From Gp6-AA40 sp035492455 (GTDB lineage Bacteria > Acidobacteriota > Vicinamibacteria > Vicinamibacterales > UBA2999), in NCBI GenBank assembly GCA_035492455.1, contig DATJJE010000050.1, positions 69,025 to 133,024 of the forward strand: a stretch of DNA of 64,000 nucleotides, in the 5' to 3' direction. The position numbers were made by a program, and so were the translations under genes. This document shows positions 23,694-33,002 of the stretch, in pieces. Position 1 is the stretch's first letter; each line of letters starts with the position of its first letter. A model generated the notes under the pieces. That model was not told where the DNA came from and made no database searches. It worked only from the letters and a program-made list of their open reading frames with translations.

Positions 23694-24229
23694 GCCGCCG
23701 CGCCATCGCCGTGCTGCTGATCCTCATCGTGGACGTGTCGTACATCGCGTGGGGTGCAATGGCCGCAGCATGGCCGGACCACCTGCTGGGACCGCACGGC
23801 ACCCCAATCATCGTCGCCGGCTACGAAGGCTTTACCAGGACATCGTGGTCGGAACTCACAAGGACGTTGCCCGCCACGGCGAGGTACATACAGGTGGTCT
23901 ATGCGATGTACGGCATCTACTGCGTCATCTTCGGACTGCTGACGACGGTCATTGCGGCGACTGCATTCCGCCGCGGCGAGCGCTGGGCGTGGTGGGCGTT
24001 GCTGATCGGCAACACGATCGCCCTCGTGTCTGCAACGCGTTACGACTGGGTGGTCAACGCAATCGGACCATTCGAGTTGACGGAATACCTCGGGCTCGTC
24101 CTCGTCTACGTCGCGCTCGGCTTGACGTTCAGAGAATCTCGCGCAGCCGCTCCGCCGGCCGCGCGAGGATTGCCCGCGACCCTTTCTCCACAATCGGCCG
24201 CTGGATCAAATCGGGGTGTTTCAGCATGA
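23690..24229 (+). CDS. Four-helix membrane protein of unknown function
   Basis: A 179-residue membrane protein with about four hydrophobic segments (AVLLILIVDVSYIAWG, VVYAMYGIYCVIFGLL, WAWWALLIGNTIALVS, LGLVLVYVALGL). It starts by ATGA overlap with the haem-binding gene. Its last ~33 codons overlap the convergent arsC-like gene by 101 nt; the tail (proline- and alanine-rich) is probably unstructured. No family recognised; the operon suggests a membrane partner for the haem protein. Confidence 0.7.
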   Translation: MSRRAIAVLLILIVDVSYIAWGAMAAAWPDHLLGPHGTPIIVAGYEGFTRTSWSELTRTLPATARYIQVVYAMYGIYCVIFGLLTTVIAATAFRRGERWAWWALLIGNTIALVSATRYDWVVNAIGPFELTEYLGLVLVYVALGLTFRESRAAAPPAARGLPATLSPQSAAGSNRGVSA

Positions 24230-24476
24230 GATCGAGTATCTGATCGTTGGTGAGGTTGCGCTCGCCAAGCCGCAGCGTCTTATAGGCGTCTTCCTTCGTC
24301 CGCAACAGGTCGCGAGGGGAAAGGCCCATCTTCCGCAGCAGCTCCTTCAGCTTTGTCTTCGGAATCGGATCGGTGTAGTAGTCCACCGCCTCGAAATCGA
24401 CGCCGGCATCACGCAGCGCCGCGTAGACCTGCCGGCACGTCGTACATGTGGGTTTCTGGTACACGGTGATCTTCAC
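24129..24476 (-). CDS. ArsC/Spx-family glutaredoxin-like protein
   Basis: A 115-residue thioredoxin-fold protein of the arsenate reductase family. It begins VYQKPTCTTCRQVYAAL with a CxxC pair, continues VDYYTDPIPKTKLKELL, and has HPDLIQRPIVEKG with the family's C-terminal RPIV motif. True arsenate reductase activity cannot be assured; Spx-like and uncharacterised members share these motifs, and no other ars gene is near. GTG start. It follows the OmpA-like gene by 10 nt and is probably co-transcribed. Confidence 0.85.
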   Translation of the reverse strand: MKITVYQKPTCTTCRQVYAALRDAGVDFEAVDYYTDPIPKTKLKELLRKMGLSPRDLLRTKEDAYKTLRLGERNLTNDQILDLMLKHPDLIQRPIVEKGSRAILARPAERLREIL

Positions 24477-24486
24477 GCCTCCGATC

Positions 24487-26112
24487 TTACCGGGTCACCG
24501 GAGTCTGCGTCGTCGTGCCGATCGAATCGCCCGACACCACGAGCTCGACGCGTCGATTCTGCTGCCGTCCGGCCGCCGTGTCATTCGACGCAATCGGCAT
24601 CGTCTCGCCGAATCCCGCGGTGCTCACGGCGTTCGCGGCAATGCCCTGTCCGACCAGATAGGTGCGAACCGAGTCGGCGCGACTTTCGGAGAGACGCTGG
24701 TTGTATTCGGAAGATCCGACGCTGTCCGTGTGTCCCTCGACCTGCAGCTTCAGACCTGGATGTGCCAGGAGGATGCCCGACACCTTGGCGAGCTTCTCGC
24801 GCGTGCCCGGTTTGAGATTCGAGCTTCCGGTATCGAACAGTACGTCAGAGAGGTTGACGATCAGTCCTCGCGCGCTCTCGCGGGTTTCGAGGATCTGATT
24901 GAGCTGCTGCCGCAGCTGATCGCGGAGAGCCGCTTTCTCGCGTTCGGCCTGCGCCGCGTTCGCCTCGGCCGCCTGCCGGGCGGATTCGGCCGCCGCGCGG
25001 GCTGCTTCGGCTGCCGCCTTGTCGCGGGCCGACTGTTCGGCGAGTGCGCGCGCCTGCTCCATCTGTGTCTGCGCCGCCGCCCGCGCCGCCTCGGCAGCCG
25101 CCTTGTCACGTTCGGCCGCGATTCTGGCGTTCTCCGCACTCAGTCGATCGATCTCGGCTTGCCGGCGCGCCATTTCCTCCGCTCGTGCCCGCTCGAGCGC
25201 CGTTTCTTCGCGCTGCTTGGCCTGCGCCCGCTGCTTCGCGTCGGCCTCGTCTTCCTGTCGCTGCAGCGAAATCAGCCGCGCGTCCTCGGCCGTCTGGACC
25301 GCCTGGCGTGCCGGCATCATCACATCGTTGCCGCCACGATGCCGAGCCTGGGCCTGTTCCGCGTCGGTCAGCAGCCGCGTCGCTTTGATGTAGGTGTCGT
25401 CCGAGTACCGATCCGCGCCGGCAAACCTCGCGAGCATGACCGCGTTGCGAGCCTCTGCAAGATCAAGCGGGGCGCCCGGCTCGAGCGGTTTGAACTTCAC
25501 CTGCCGCGTGTCTTGATTCATCAGGTACGTGCCGCGTTTCAGCAGGTCGTACTTGGCCTGGATGACTTCGACATTTCCCTTGGTGCCGTTGCGGACGCTG
25601 TTTTCGACGATGACCACGTCGCTCGGCTGCGTGACCGCGAAGTAGGGTTCAGCGGTGACGATCATGCCGAATGCCTGCAGTTCGGTGGTGACGTGGATGT
25701 GTGCCTCGTCATCCTTGACCTGCACCTCACCGAGATTCGTCGCGCGTCCTTCGGGAGTTATGGCCCACAGAACGTAGGTGAGGTATTCCGGGCCGAATTG
25801 CGACGGCGGCGCGAGACGATCGAACTTCGCGTCGATGTCGATGTAGCCCTTCTTTCCCCCGACCGTCGCGTTGCCCGTTGCCAGCGGCGAGAGGGCGGTG
25901 CCTGCGAAGTCGACTTTTGTGTCGCCTTTTCGCGGGCGGTAGTTGATCGCAGGCGTCGTATGGCCAACGACCGTGACACGGAACACCGGCACGGCGCCCT
26001 GGTCCCCAGCCGCGTCAACGTGCTGCGTGGGGTTGCTCGGAGTCTGCCCGAACGCAGTAACGCCAAGCATGCTGCTGACGAAGAGCCACGGAAGTGTGAT
26101 TCGTGTACGCAT
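24487..26112 (-). CDS. OmpA-family envelope protein with long coiled coil
   Basis: A 541-residue exported protein with a signal peptide (LPWLFVSSMLGVTAFGQ). Next come a beta-rich domain of ~230 residues and an alanine/glutamate-rich coiled coil (residues ~255-400, AERDKAAAEAARAAAQ type). The C-terminal OmpA/peptidoglycan-binding domain has SDVLFDTGSSNLKPG, LQVEGHTDSVGSSEYNQRLSESRADSVRTYL and GFGETMPIASNDT...NRRVELVV. It should tie an outer-membrane or periplasmic assembly to peptidoglycan. The start at 26112 has GGAGG upstream; the open frame to 26256 lacks signal character. Confidence 0.9.
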   Translation of the reverse strand: MRTRITLPWLFVSSMLGVTAFGQTPSNPTQHVDAAGDQGAVPVFRVTVVGHTTPAINYRPRKGDTKVDFAGTALSPLATGNATVGGKKGYIDIDAKFDRLAPPSQFGPEYLTYVLWAITPEGRATNLGEVQVKDDEAHIHVTTELQAFGMIVTAEPYFAVTQPSDVVIVENSVRNGTKGNVEVIQAKYDLLKRGTYLMNQDTRQVKFKPLEPGAPLDLAEARNAVMLARFAGADRYSDDTYIKATRLLTDAEQAQARHRGGNDVMMPARQAVQTAEDARLISLQRQEDEADAKQRAQAKQREETALERARAEEMARRQAEIDRLSAENARIAAERDKAAAEAARAAAQTQMEQARALAEQSARDKAAAEAARAAAESARQAAEANAAQAEREKAALRDQLRQQLNQILETRESARGLIVNLSDVLFDTGSSNLKPGTREKLAKVSGILLAHPGLKLQVEGHTDSVGSSEYNQRLSESRADSVRTYLVGQGIAANAVSTAGFGETMPIASNDTAAGRQQNRRVELVVSGDSIGTTTQTPVTR

Positions 26113-26333
26113 CGAAAGGCCTCCGCGGCAGGATGGGCAACTTCCGGTCCATCTCGCGCTAGGTGCGGCCTCGAAAAATAAGGATTCAGAGAGCCTCGCC
26201 GCGCGGCAGGAAGGCGACCGATCACAATTTCGAAGATGCACCTTCGGATCTGCCATTTGTTGTCAACAAGTGATCTGTCCGCTAGCTGCAGAAGCTGGCC
26301 GAACAGCAGAAGGCCGCGGCCCCGAAAAAGTAG

Positions 26334-27902
26334 TCAGACAGCAAGCGACGCGATGAGCGCCTCGAGCAGGTCGGGGTCGGCAGGTTTCGTGATGTGCCGA
26401 TCGAAGCCGGCCTGATACGCGCGGCGCTCATCTTCCTGCTGACCCCATCCCGTCAGCGCGACAAGGAAGACGCGACGCCCGAGCGCTTCGCGGATGCGTC
26501 TTGCGGCCTCGTAGCCATCCATTCGCGGCATGCCGATATCAAGCAGCGCGACGTGCGGTTCGAACTGCTTCGCAATCGCCACCGCTTGCACGCCGTCGGT
26601 GGCAATGCGCACGTCGTGTCCCATCGTCTCGAGCACCAGCTTCATCATTTCGGCGGCGTCAGGAATGTCTTCCGCCACCAGAACGCGGCAGGATGACGCC
26701 GCGCGCGCGAGAGGAGCGTCGATGGGCGCAGGTTCGACAATCGCTTTCATCAGGGGCAGCTCGACGATGAAGGTGGTGCCTGTACCCAGGCCGTCGCTGC
26801 ACGCTTTGATGCGGCCGTGATGGAGTTCGACGAGGCGTCTGGCGAGCGCCAGCCCGATGCCGAGCCCGCCGCGCGTTCGTCCTTCCTCCTGTTCAATCTG
26901 CACGAACATGTCGAAGATGCGCGGCAGCAGATGTGGGTCAATACCGATGCCTGTATCGGTCAACGAGACGATGACACGGTCACCGCCGACGGATGCGGCG
27001 AGCGAGATGCGGCCGCCGCGGTCGGTGTACTTGACGGCGTTGTTCAGCAGGTTGACGAACGCCTGCGCCAGGCGTGTGAAATCGCCGAGAACCCACAATG
27101 GCTCGTCCGGCAGATCGGAGGTGAGAACGTGCGCAGCCGCGTCGCTCAGCGGCTCGATGGTCTCCACGGCGCTAAGGAGAACCGACCGCAGATCGACGCG
27201 ATCGCGTTGCAGCTCGATGGCGTTGCGAGCGATGCGTGAGACGTCGAGCAGGTCGTCGGTGAGGCGAACCAGCTGGCCCAGCTGCCGCTCCAGGATGGCC
27301 AGCGAGCGCTCGGTGACATCCGCATCGCGTCCGGAGCGCCGCCGCATTAGGGCTACGGCATTTCGGATCGGGGCGAGCGGGTTGCGAAGTTCGTGCGAAA
27401 GCGTCGCCAGGAATTCATCCTTGCGTCGATCCGCCTCCCGCAGCATGTCTTCCGCCATTTTCCGCTCCGTCATGTCGACGCAGACGCTGACGCATCCGCA
27501 CACCTTGCCGTGGCGGTTGTAGAGGGGTTCAACGTCGTTCTGGATGTACAGCACCGACCCGTCGACGCGCACGATCTCGATGTCGTTGGTCACGTGCGTC
27601 CGGTTGGCGACGGCGTACTGCATCGGCAGCTCGCTGGCGGGCATATCCCGTCCGTACTGCTGGATGCGATAGAGCGGTTGCTCGCCGGCGCGAGGCGTCA
27701 TCGAGATGTTGACGTTGGGCGGCACGCGGAGCAGCCGGGCCAGCGCGTCGTTCGCCGTAATCAGCTGACACTCGGCGTCGTGCGCGATGGCGATTGGAAC
27801 AGGGGCGCGCGCGATCAGGTCGGCCAGGGCGCGCAGGCGCGCCCGCAATTCGTCAGGAGTTGCGTCGTCCGGCGGCTCGAACAGCGTAGCCAGATTCGAC
27901 AT
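26334..27902 (-). CDS. Hybrid sensor histidine kinase/response regulator
   Basis: A 522-residue soluble kinase. The N-terminal PAS-like domain (residues ~30-145) includes IAHDAECQLITANDALARLL and VCVDMTERKMAEDM. The HisKA motif FLATLSHELRNPLAPIRNAV carries phospho-acceptor His170. The ATPase domain has N box NLLNNAVKYTD, G1 LTDTGIGIDP and G2 GGLGIGLALA. A C-terminal receiver has VLVAEDIPDAAEMM, VALLDIGMPRMDG (phospho-Asp) and ITKPADPD. There is no membrane segment, so it senses a cytoplasmic signal. The sole output is its receiver, so a separate phospho-transfer protein and regulator are needed. Confidence 0.93.
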   Translation of the reverse strand: MSNLATLFEPPDDATPDELRARLRALADLIARAPVPIAIAHDAECQLITANDALARLLRVPPNVNISMTPRAGEQPLYRIQQYGRDMPASELPMQYAVANRTHVTNDIEIVRVDGSVLYIQNDVEPLYNRHGKVCGCVSVCVDMTERKMAEDMLREADRRKDEFLATLSHELRNPLAPIRNAVALMRRRSGRDADVTERSLAILERQLGQLVRLTDDLLDVSRIARNAIELQRDRVDLRSVLLSAVETIEPLSDAAAHVLTSDLPDEPLWVLGDFTRLAQAFVNLLNNAVKYTDRGGRISLAASVGGDRVIVSLTDTGIGIDPHLLPRIFDMFVQIEQEEGRTRGGLGIGLALARRLVELHHGRIKACSDGLGTGTTFIVELPLMKAIVEPAPIDAPLARAASSCRVLVAEDIPDAAEMMKLVLETMGHDVRIATDGVQAVAIAKQFEPHVALLDIGMPRMDGYEAARRIREALGRRVFLVALTGWGQQEDERRAYQAGFDRHITKPADPDLLEALIASLAV

Positions 27903-27985
27903 CAGCGGCCCCGCAAGGAGGGACGCTATTATCCGTCACCGTTTGTGCGTCGAGCCGCTGCGAGGAGAAGTTCCGTGCAGAACCG

Positions 27986-29881
27986 TCACAGAGCGGGAAC
28001 GAATCCATCGGGCAGCAGTTCCACCGCAACCACGATCCCCTGCGACGACCCGGACGGGAATGTGGCCTCGTCGCTGCGCCAGGTTACGTACACATCTTCC
28101 GCGGGGCGCCTGGCGCCGCAGGAGATCGTGCCGGGCGTCGTCGATCGATAGCTTATGAAGTCGATGGCGTCGAACCGGACGGCGCGGAGCAGCAGCATTC
28201 CTGCCGACGACCGGACGTGCAGCACAATCTGCTGCCGCGTGCATTCCACCTCCGTGAAGAGACCGTAGGTACGTGTTTCACCGGCCTCGAGCTTGCGAAA
28301 GGCAGGAATCAGGGTGGATGTGCGCCTGCCCGGCGGAGGAGCGATCGGCGGCTCCGGCGTCGGCTCCGGCTGTGATGTCGCCGATTCGGTTGCGAGCCGC
28401 GTTCGCAGCTGCTGTTGTTGTTCGACGCCGACGGAACGCGCCAGCAGGTCACGCGCGCGCTCTTTCGTTGCCGAGTTCGCCGCGCGGCCGACGAGCGGAC
28501 CCAGCAGGTCACGCGCGTCGGTGAACTGGGCGAGACGGATGTACGCCTCGGCGAGCATCAGTATCACTTCTTCGTTACCGGGCTCCTGGTCGAGCGTGCG
28601 GCGCAGCGCGTCTCGCGCCTTCGAGGCGTCGTCCATGTACAAGTATGCGTAGCCGAGCAGGCGATCGGCGTCGGTGAAGCCGGGGTGCAATTGCACCGCG
28701 CGTTCCAGGGCCACGATCGCCTTGCCCACATCAGCATCACCGCCGGATTGCTGGCCGCTGCCACGTTCGAGCAACGCCGCGCCGTAGTAGAACTGCACGA
28801 ATTCGTCGGCTGTTGGAGCTGCCGCCGCACGCTCCAGATGCGTCATCGCGTCCGCGCGCTTGTCCTGTCGCAGCAGCATCCTGCCCATCGCCGCATGCGC
28901 GAGAGGCAAATCCGGCGTTGTCTTGAGCACCGCATTCAGCAGCGGCGCGGCTTCGTCGTAGCGCGCCGCGTGCACCAGCAGATCGCCGAGCCGCGCATGT
29001 GCCTCTGTTTCTGCGACGCGTACCGGTTCCGTTTGCAGGCGGTTGACGACACGCTGGTTCAGTTCGACGACCTGCACACGCATCGCAGGCCGCAGCACAT
29101 ACGTCAACAGCTCCTTGTCGAGGCTGTCCGTCGGCATCGCAAACGCCTGCTGGAACGCGGCATCCGGCGTCGCACCGCGCTCGACGAACTGCTCGAACTG
29201 GACCAGCTGCTTCCATCGGTCTCGATTTTCCACGAACGTGTAATGCATCAGCAGCCACGATTGTGCGTAGAACAGCGATCGCCGGTCACCTTCGTTGTAG
29301 GTGGTGGACTGCTGCGTCACCGCGAACAGCTCCGGCACGTGCATCTGGCGTTCGCGCAACATCCCGACATGACTTTCGATCGGGCGTCCAAACCTGGCGG
29401 TGTTGCCGCTGGCGTCGAAGGTGCTGAAGAATTCCGCCAGCCCCTCGTTGAACCAGGGCGATAGATTGGCGGAGATTCGTTGCAGCAACAGGTGCGTGTA
29501 CTCGTGGTACAGCGCGCGGAAGTCGTCGCCACCACTGTCCGCGGCGAGCGTGATGTAGTTCACGTCGCGGCTGCCAAGGAAGTAGCCGCCAACCTGGACG
29601 GTCTTGCCGTTGAACTTCGGCTTGTACGGTTCGTAGGAGCGTTGGTCGCGAAACACGATGACGATGACCGGAGGCCCGGGACGAGAGTCCGCCAGCACCG
29701 GAAAGGCACTCGCAACCGCGGCGCGGAATTGCTCGAATCGAAGCGCCACGTCCTTGATCGCGCGTGGGCTGGCATCGCCGATCAGGAGAAAGTGCTCGGT
29801 GCGGAGCGACGTCCATTCCGCAGCATCGGCGCGAATCGCGACGAGAAAACACGCGATGGTGGCCAGGATGCAACGGCGCAC
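27986..29881 (-). CDS. Exported HExxH (DUF1570-like) protein with TPR repeats
   Basis: The ~630-residue protein has a signal peptide (RRCILATIACFLVAIRADAA). Its N-terminal ~280 residues resemble DUF1570-type peptidase-like domains, with the zinc motif YHEYTHLLLQRI and downstream WFNEGLAEFF (HEYTH...E). Then tetratricopeptide-like repeats follow, for example LGDLLVHAARYDEAAPLLN and ADRLLGYAYLYMDDASKARDALR. A Pro-rich linker leads to a C-terminal beta-domain. A zinc metallopeptidase or peptidoglycan/protein scaffold in the periplasm is likely. GTG 29881 is used because it follows the gluconokinase stop; an in-frame GTG at 29911 would overlap that gene. Confidence 0.8.
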   Translation of the reverse strand: MRRCILATIACFLVAIRADAAEWTSLRTEHFLLIGDASPRAIKDVALRFEQFRAAVASAFPVLADSRPGPPVIVIVFRDQRSYEPYKPKFNGKTVQVGGYFLGSRDVNYITLAADSGGDDFRALYHEYTHLLLQRISANLSPWFNEGLAEFFSTFDASGNTARFGRPIESHVGMLRERQMHVPELFAVTQQSTTYNEGDRRSLFYAQSWLLMHYTFVENRDRWKQLVQFEQFVERGATPDAAFQQAFAMPTDSLDKELLTYVLRPAMRVQVVELNQRVVNRLQTEPVRVAETEAHARLGDLLVHAARYDEAAPLLNAVLKTTPDLPLAHAAMGRMLLRQDKRADAMTHLERAAAAPTADEFVQFYYGAALLERGSGQQSGGDADVGKAIVALERAVQLHPGFTDADRLLGYAYLYMDDASKARDALRRTLDQEPGNEEVILMLAEAYIRLAQFTDARDLLGPLVGRAANSATKERARDLLARSVGVEQQQQLRTRLATESATSQPEPTPEPPIAPPPGRRTSTLIPAFRKLEAGETRTYGLFTEVECTRQQIVLHVRSSAGMLLLRAVRFDAIDFISYRSTTPGTISCGARRPAEDVYVTWRSDEATFPSGSSQGIVVAVELLPDGFVPAL

Positions 29882-29888
29882 GCGGGTA

Positions 29889-30404
29889 TTATCGTCCGGC
29901 GTCCGCCGCACCGGCTGGTCTCAGCGCAAGTTCGGTGCAGATCCGATCAATCAGTGTGCTGACGGGCAGATCTGCCCGGAGTGTCAGGCCGTCGTGTGGC
30001 GGCTCCAATTCTTGGAGCTGGCTTGGCACGATCTGAGGACCGGCGAAATGGCCTGAGCGCGCGTGCAGGCGAGCTGCAAGCAGGCCTCGGTCCGCCTGAA
30101 GAAACACCCAGCGCAGCTCGGGGACGTCTTTGGCAAGGGTGGCGCGATAACGTTCGCGCAGTGCCGAGCATGCGACCACCGCGTTCCTGCCATCGCGCGC
30201 CAGCGTCGCGATCACCTCGTGTGTACTGGCCAGCCACGGCTCGCGGTCATCATCCGTCAGCGGCATGCCAGCACGCATCTTGTCGACGTTCGACGCGGGG
30301 TGTAAATCGTCGGCGTCGACGAACGTCCACCCGAGCGTCTTCGCCAGCGCTTTGCCTACGGTCGTCTTCCCGGCACCGGCGGCGCCCATCAACACGACAA
30401 TCAT
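29889..30404 (-). CDS. gntK: Gluconokinase
   Basis: A 171-residue P-loop kinase that phosphorylates D-gluconate to 6-phosphogluconate using ATP. The P-loop is GAAGAGKTTVGKALA, followed by FVDADDLHPASNVDKMRAGMPLTDDDREPWL, which is the gluconate-binding signature of the GntK family, then VVACSALRERYR. The length and motif order are normal for the family. Expected entry route: Entner-Doudoroff or pentose phosphate pathway. No gluconate permease or 6-phosphogluconate dehydratase is nearby. It lies just before the TPR gene in the same direction. Confidence 0.92.
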   Translation of the reverse strand: MIVVLMGAAGAGKTTVGKALAKTLGWTFVDADDLHPASNVDKMRAGMPLTDDDREPWLASTHEVIATLARDGRNAVVACSALRERYRATLAKDVPELRWVFLQADRGLLAARLHARSGHFAGPQIVPSQLQELEPPHDGLTLRADLPVSTLIDRICTELALRPAGAADAGR

Positions 30405-30557
30405 CAACCGTTCACCATGAGCGAGCGCAGGCGAGTCGAAGGGTTCAATTTTGCGCGCCTCCGCTGAGAAGTTCGCACCTCCAGTGAGCGACCGCGAAAA
30501 ATCCAAGCAACTGCCGCGCGGGTGCGCGGCACCGCGTTTGCCCAAGGCGTCTGCATC

Positions 30558-31010
30558 GTGCCTCCATTCCGATCGTACGAGCACCTGTTGCGTCTGGCCG
30601 CGGTATTCGCGGCTGCCGCCGTGGTCTTCGCGATCCTGCGGGCGCTGCTCGTCCCGGCAGACTACGGTCGGTTCGGTCGTTATCGCGCCGGCGCACTCCT
30701 GCAGATCGCCTCGCACTCGACGGTCTACGCTGGCCAGCTCTCCTGCGTCGAGTGTCACACCGATGTCGCCGAAGCGCGTAAGAACAACATGCACGCGCGC
30801 ATCAGCTGCGAGACGTGCCACGGTCCGCTTGCTGCCCACGCCGACGATCCATCGGTCGCCGCGCGCAAGCCCGATGCGCGCGCCGTCTGCGCGGTATGTC
30901 ACCAACCGGACCCGGCTCGGACGCGGGCGATCAAGACCGTCTTGTTTGCCGACCACGCCGATCCTGGTCCGTGCACGTCATGCCATTCACCGCACGCGCC
31001 AAAGCTGTGA
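30558..31010 (+). CDS. Membrane-anchored tetrahaem cytochrome c
   Basis: A 150-residue protein with an N-terminal membrane anchor (HLLRLAAVFAAAAVVFAIL) and four CxxCH haem motifs: CVECH, CETCH, CAVCH and CTSCH, spaced over ~75 residues. This is the NrfB/NapC/c3-like small multihaem type. The GTG at 30558 is preferred to 30522 because it precedes the anchor closely. The stop is at 31010 and the Fe-S gene starts at 31023. It probably receives electrons from the NrfC/NrfD-like pair at the outer face of the inner membrane. Confidence 0.85.
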   Translation: MPPFRSYEHLLRLAAVFAAAAVVFAILRALLVPADYGRFGRYRAGALLQIASHSTVYAGQLSCVECHTDVAEARKNNMHARISCETCHGPLAAHADDPSVAARKPDARAVCAVCHQPDPARTRAIKTVLFADHADPGPCTSCHSPHAPKL

Positions 31011-31022
31011 TGGACAAGTGTC

Positions 31023-31784
31023 ATGCCGCCTGACCGACGAGAGTTCCTGCTGCAGACCGGCAAGCTGCTCGTGCTGACGGCGGCCGCCTCGACGGCGTGG
31101 GACTACGTGGTTGCAGGCGAGCCGGAGAAGGCACCCGACTATGACGCCACCAAACATTGGTGGGCGATGATCATCGACGTCGAGAAGTGCATCGGATGCG
31201 GCCGCTGCGTGCAGGCCTGCAAGGCCGAAAATGGCGTCTCGATGGAGCCGTATTACTTCCGAACCTGGATCGAGCGATGGGAAATCGATCCCGATGATCC
31301 CGAACATCCCCATGTCGAATCCCCGAACGGTGGTTACGACGGCTTCGCGACGCGTCCGGAGAAGCAGGGAGTCAAAACCTTCTTCGTCCCCAAGCTGTGC
31401 AACCAATGCGCGGATTCTCCGTGTGTGCAGGTGTGCCCCGTAGGTGCGACGTTCCTTTCGCCCGACGGCGTCGTCCTCATCGACAAGGAATACTGCCTCG
31501 GCTGCCGCTACTGCATTCAGGCCTGTCCGTACGGATCGCGCTACCTCGATCCGACGACGCACACCGCGGACAAGTGCACCCTCTGCTATCACCGCATCAC
31601 CAAGGGGCTGCAGACTGCGTGCGTGGAAGTCTGTCCAACGCAGGCGAGGTATCTCGGCGACCTGAAGAATCCGAAGGATGCCATTCACGAATACCTGAGG
31701 ACGCACGTCGTCCACGTGCTGAAGCCGCAGATGGCCACCCATCCGAAGACGTTCTACAACGGACTCGACGGGTCGGTACGATAG
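31023..31784 (+). CDS. 4Fe-4S ferredoxin-type electron-transfer subunit (NrfC/PsrB/DmsB-like)
   Basis: A 253-residue iron-sulfur protein with a twin-arginine-like start (RREFLLQTGKLLVLTAAAS). The four cluster-binding cysteine groups are CIGCGRCVQACKAEN, CNQCADSPCVQVCPVG, CLGCRYCIQACPYG and CTLCYHRITKG...CVEVCPTQ. It is the electron-transfer B subunit of complex-iron-sulfur-molybdoenzyme-type and Nrf-type systems and pairs with a NrfD/PsrC membrane subunit. The next gene supplies one. No catalytic subunit (molybdopterin oxidoreductase or NrfA) is next to it. Confidence 0.93.
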   Translation: MPPDRREFLLQTGKLLVLTAAASTAWDYVVAGEPEKAPDYDATKHWWAMIIDVEKCIGCGRCVQACKAENGVSMEPYYFRTWIERWEIDPDDPEHPHVESPNGGYDGFATRPEKQGVKTFFVPKLCNQCADSPCVQVCPVGATFLSPDGVVLIDKEYCLGCRYCIQACPYGSRYLDPTTHTADKCTLCYHRITKGLQTACVEVCPTQARYLGDLKNPKDAIHEYLRTHVVHVLKPQMATHPKTFYNGLDGSVR

Positions 31785-31793
31785 GAGGAGCGT

Positions 31794-32957
31794 GTGGGCG
31801 CGGTAGACGGGTTCATGTATCCGAACGAGATGGAGCTTCAGTGGAGCATCCTAATCGTGCTCTATCCGTTTATCACGGGTCTCGTCGCCGGTGCGTTCAT
31901 CCTTGCGTCGCTGGAGCGGGTGTTCAACGTGCAGGCGGTCAAGCCTACCTACCGACTTGCCCTGCTGACCGCACTGGCCTTCATGATCGTCGCGCCGCTT
32001 CCATTGCAGCTGCACCTTGGACATCCCGAGCGATCGTTCGAGATGTACCTGACGCCGCATATGACGTCCGCCATGGCGATGTTTGGCTTCATCTACCTGT
32101 GGTATCTGATGGCGGTGCTGGTCGTCGAGATCTGGCTCGAGTACCGGCGGGAAATCGTTCACTGGTGGCAGCGGTCGACGGGCCTGAAGCGGTTTGCCTA
32201 TCGTGTGCTGGCACTCGGTTCGAGCAACGTGAGCGAGGACGCGCTGCGGATTGACGATCGCGTCGGACGGCTCGTCACCATCGTCGGCATCCCATCGGCT
32301 TTCCTGTTGCACGGGTATGTCGGGTTCATCTTCGGCTCGATCAAGGCGAACCCGTGGTGGTCTACGCCGATGATGCCAGTGGTGTTCCTTTTCTCGGCCA
32401 TGGTATCCGGCATCGCGCTCGTCATGCTGATGTACGTCGTGACGACGTGGTATCGGAAGGTCGAGATTGATATGCCGTGTCTCGACACGATCGCGCGATA
32501 CCTGCTGTATGCATTTCTAATCGACTTCGCGCTGGAGATGATCGACCTGCTGCACCGCATCTACGAGGCCGACGAATCGTTCAAAACACTCGATTTCATG
32601 GTGCACACCCGGCTGTTCGTCTCGCAAATCGTCCTGCAAATCATGCTCGGCACCGTGGTGCCGATTGGACTGCTGGCGATCGCGCCGCTCGTCCGCCGCG
32701 TGCGCAGTCGCCGCGCGCTGTATGTCGTCGCCGGTGTGCTGACCCTGATTGGAATCTTCGCGATGCGGTGGAACGTTGTCATCGGCGGGCAGCTGTTCTC
32801 GAAGAGCTTCCTGGGATACACAACCTACAAGCTGCAGTTCGCTACGCGCGAGGGTCTTGGCGTCGCCGTTGCGCTGCTCATCCTCCCGTTCATGCTGCTA
32901 GCAGGGCTGGTGCACGTCCTGCCGCCGTGGCCGCACGCGCCGCGCGAGCGAGCCTGA
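31794..32957 (+). CDS. NrfD/PsrC-family quinone-interacting membrane subunit
   Basis: A 387-residue polytopic membrane protein, GTG start preceded by GGAGGAG. About nine hydrophobic segments are visible, beginning ILIVLYPFITGLVAGAFILASL, with the LPLQLHLGHPERSFEMY region and YEADESFKTLDFMVH. The family transfers electrons between the quinone pool and the 4Fe-4S partner, sometimes coupled to proton translocation. With the upstream cytochrome and Fe-S protein it forms a complete cytochrome-to-quinone module. The terminal reaction is not determined by sequence. Confidence 0.9.
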   Translation: MGAVDGFMYPNEMELQWSILIVLYPFITGLVAGAFILASLERVFNVQAVKPTYRLALLTALAFMIVAPLPLQLHLGHPERSFEMYLTPHMTSAMAMFGFIYLWYLMAVLVVEIWLEYRREIVHWWQRSTGLKRFAYRVLALGSSNVSEDALRIDDRVGRLVTIVGIPSAFLLHGYVGFIFGSIKANPWWSTPMMPVVFLFSAMVSGIALVMLMYVVTTWYRKVEIDMPCLDTIARYLLYAFLIDFALEMIDLLHRIYEADESFKTLDFMVHTRLFVSQIVLQIMLGTVVPIGLLAIAPLVRRVRSRRALYVVAGVLTLIGIFAMRWNVVIGGQLFSKSFLGYTTYKLQFATREGLGVAVALLILPFMLLAGLVHVLPPWPHAPRERA

Positions 32958-33002
32958 GCACCTTCACATCCGGCAACCCGCTGGTGGAGATAGAATCCGC
33001 AC

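Noticed and set aside
26270..26335. Short plus-strand tail reading LQKLAEQQKAAAPKK before a stop
   Set aside because: It looks like the end of an Ala/Lys-rich protein but a stop lies directly upstream and no further sequence supports a gene.
31008..31035. An extra CH motif (DKCHAA) in another frame after the tetrahaem cytochrome
   Set aside because: It overlaps the start of the Fe-S gene; without an indel in good reads there is no reason to extend the cytochrome.
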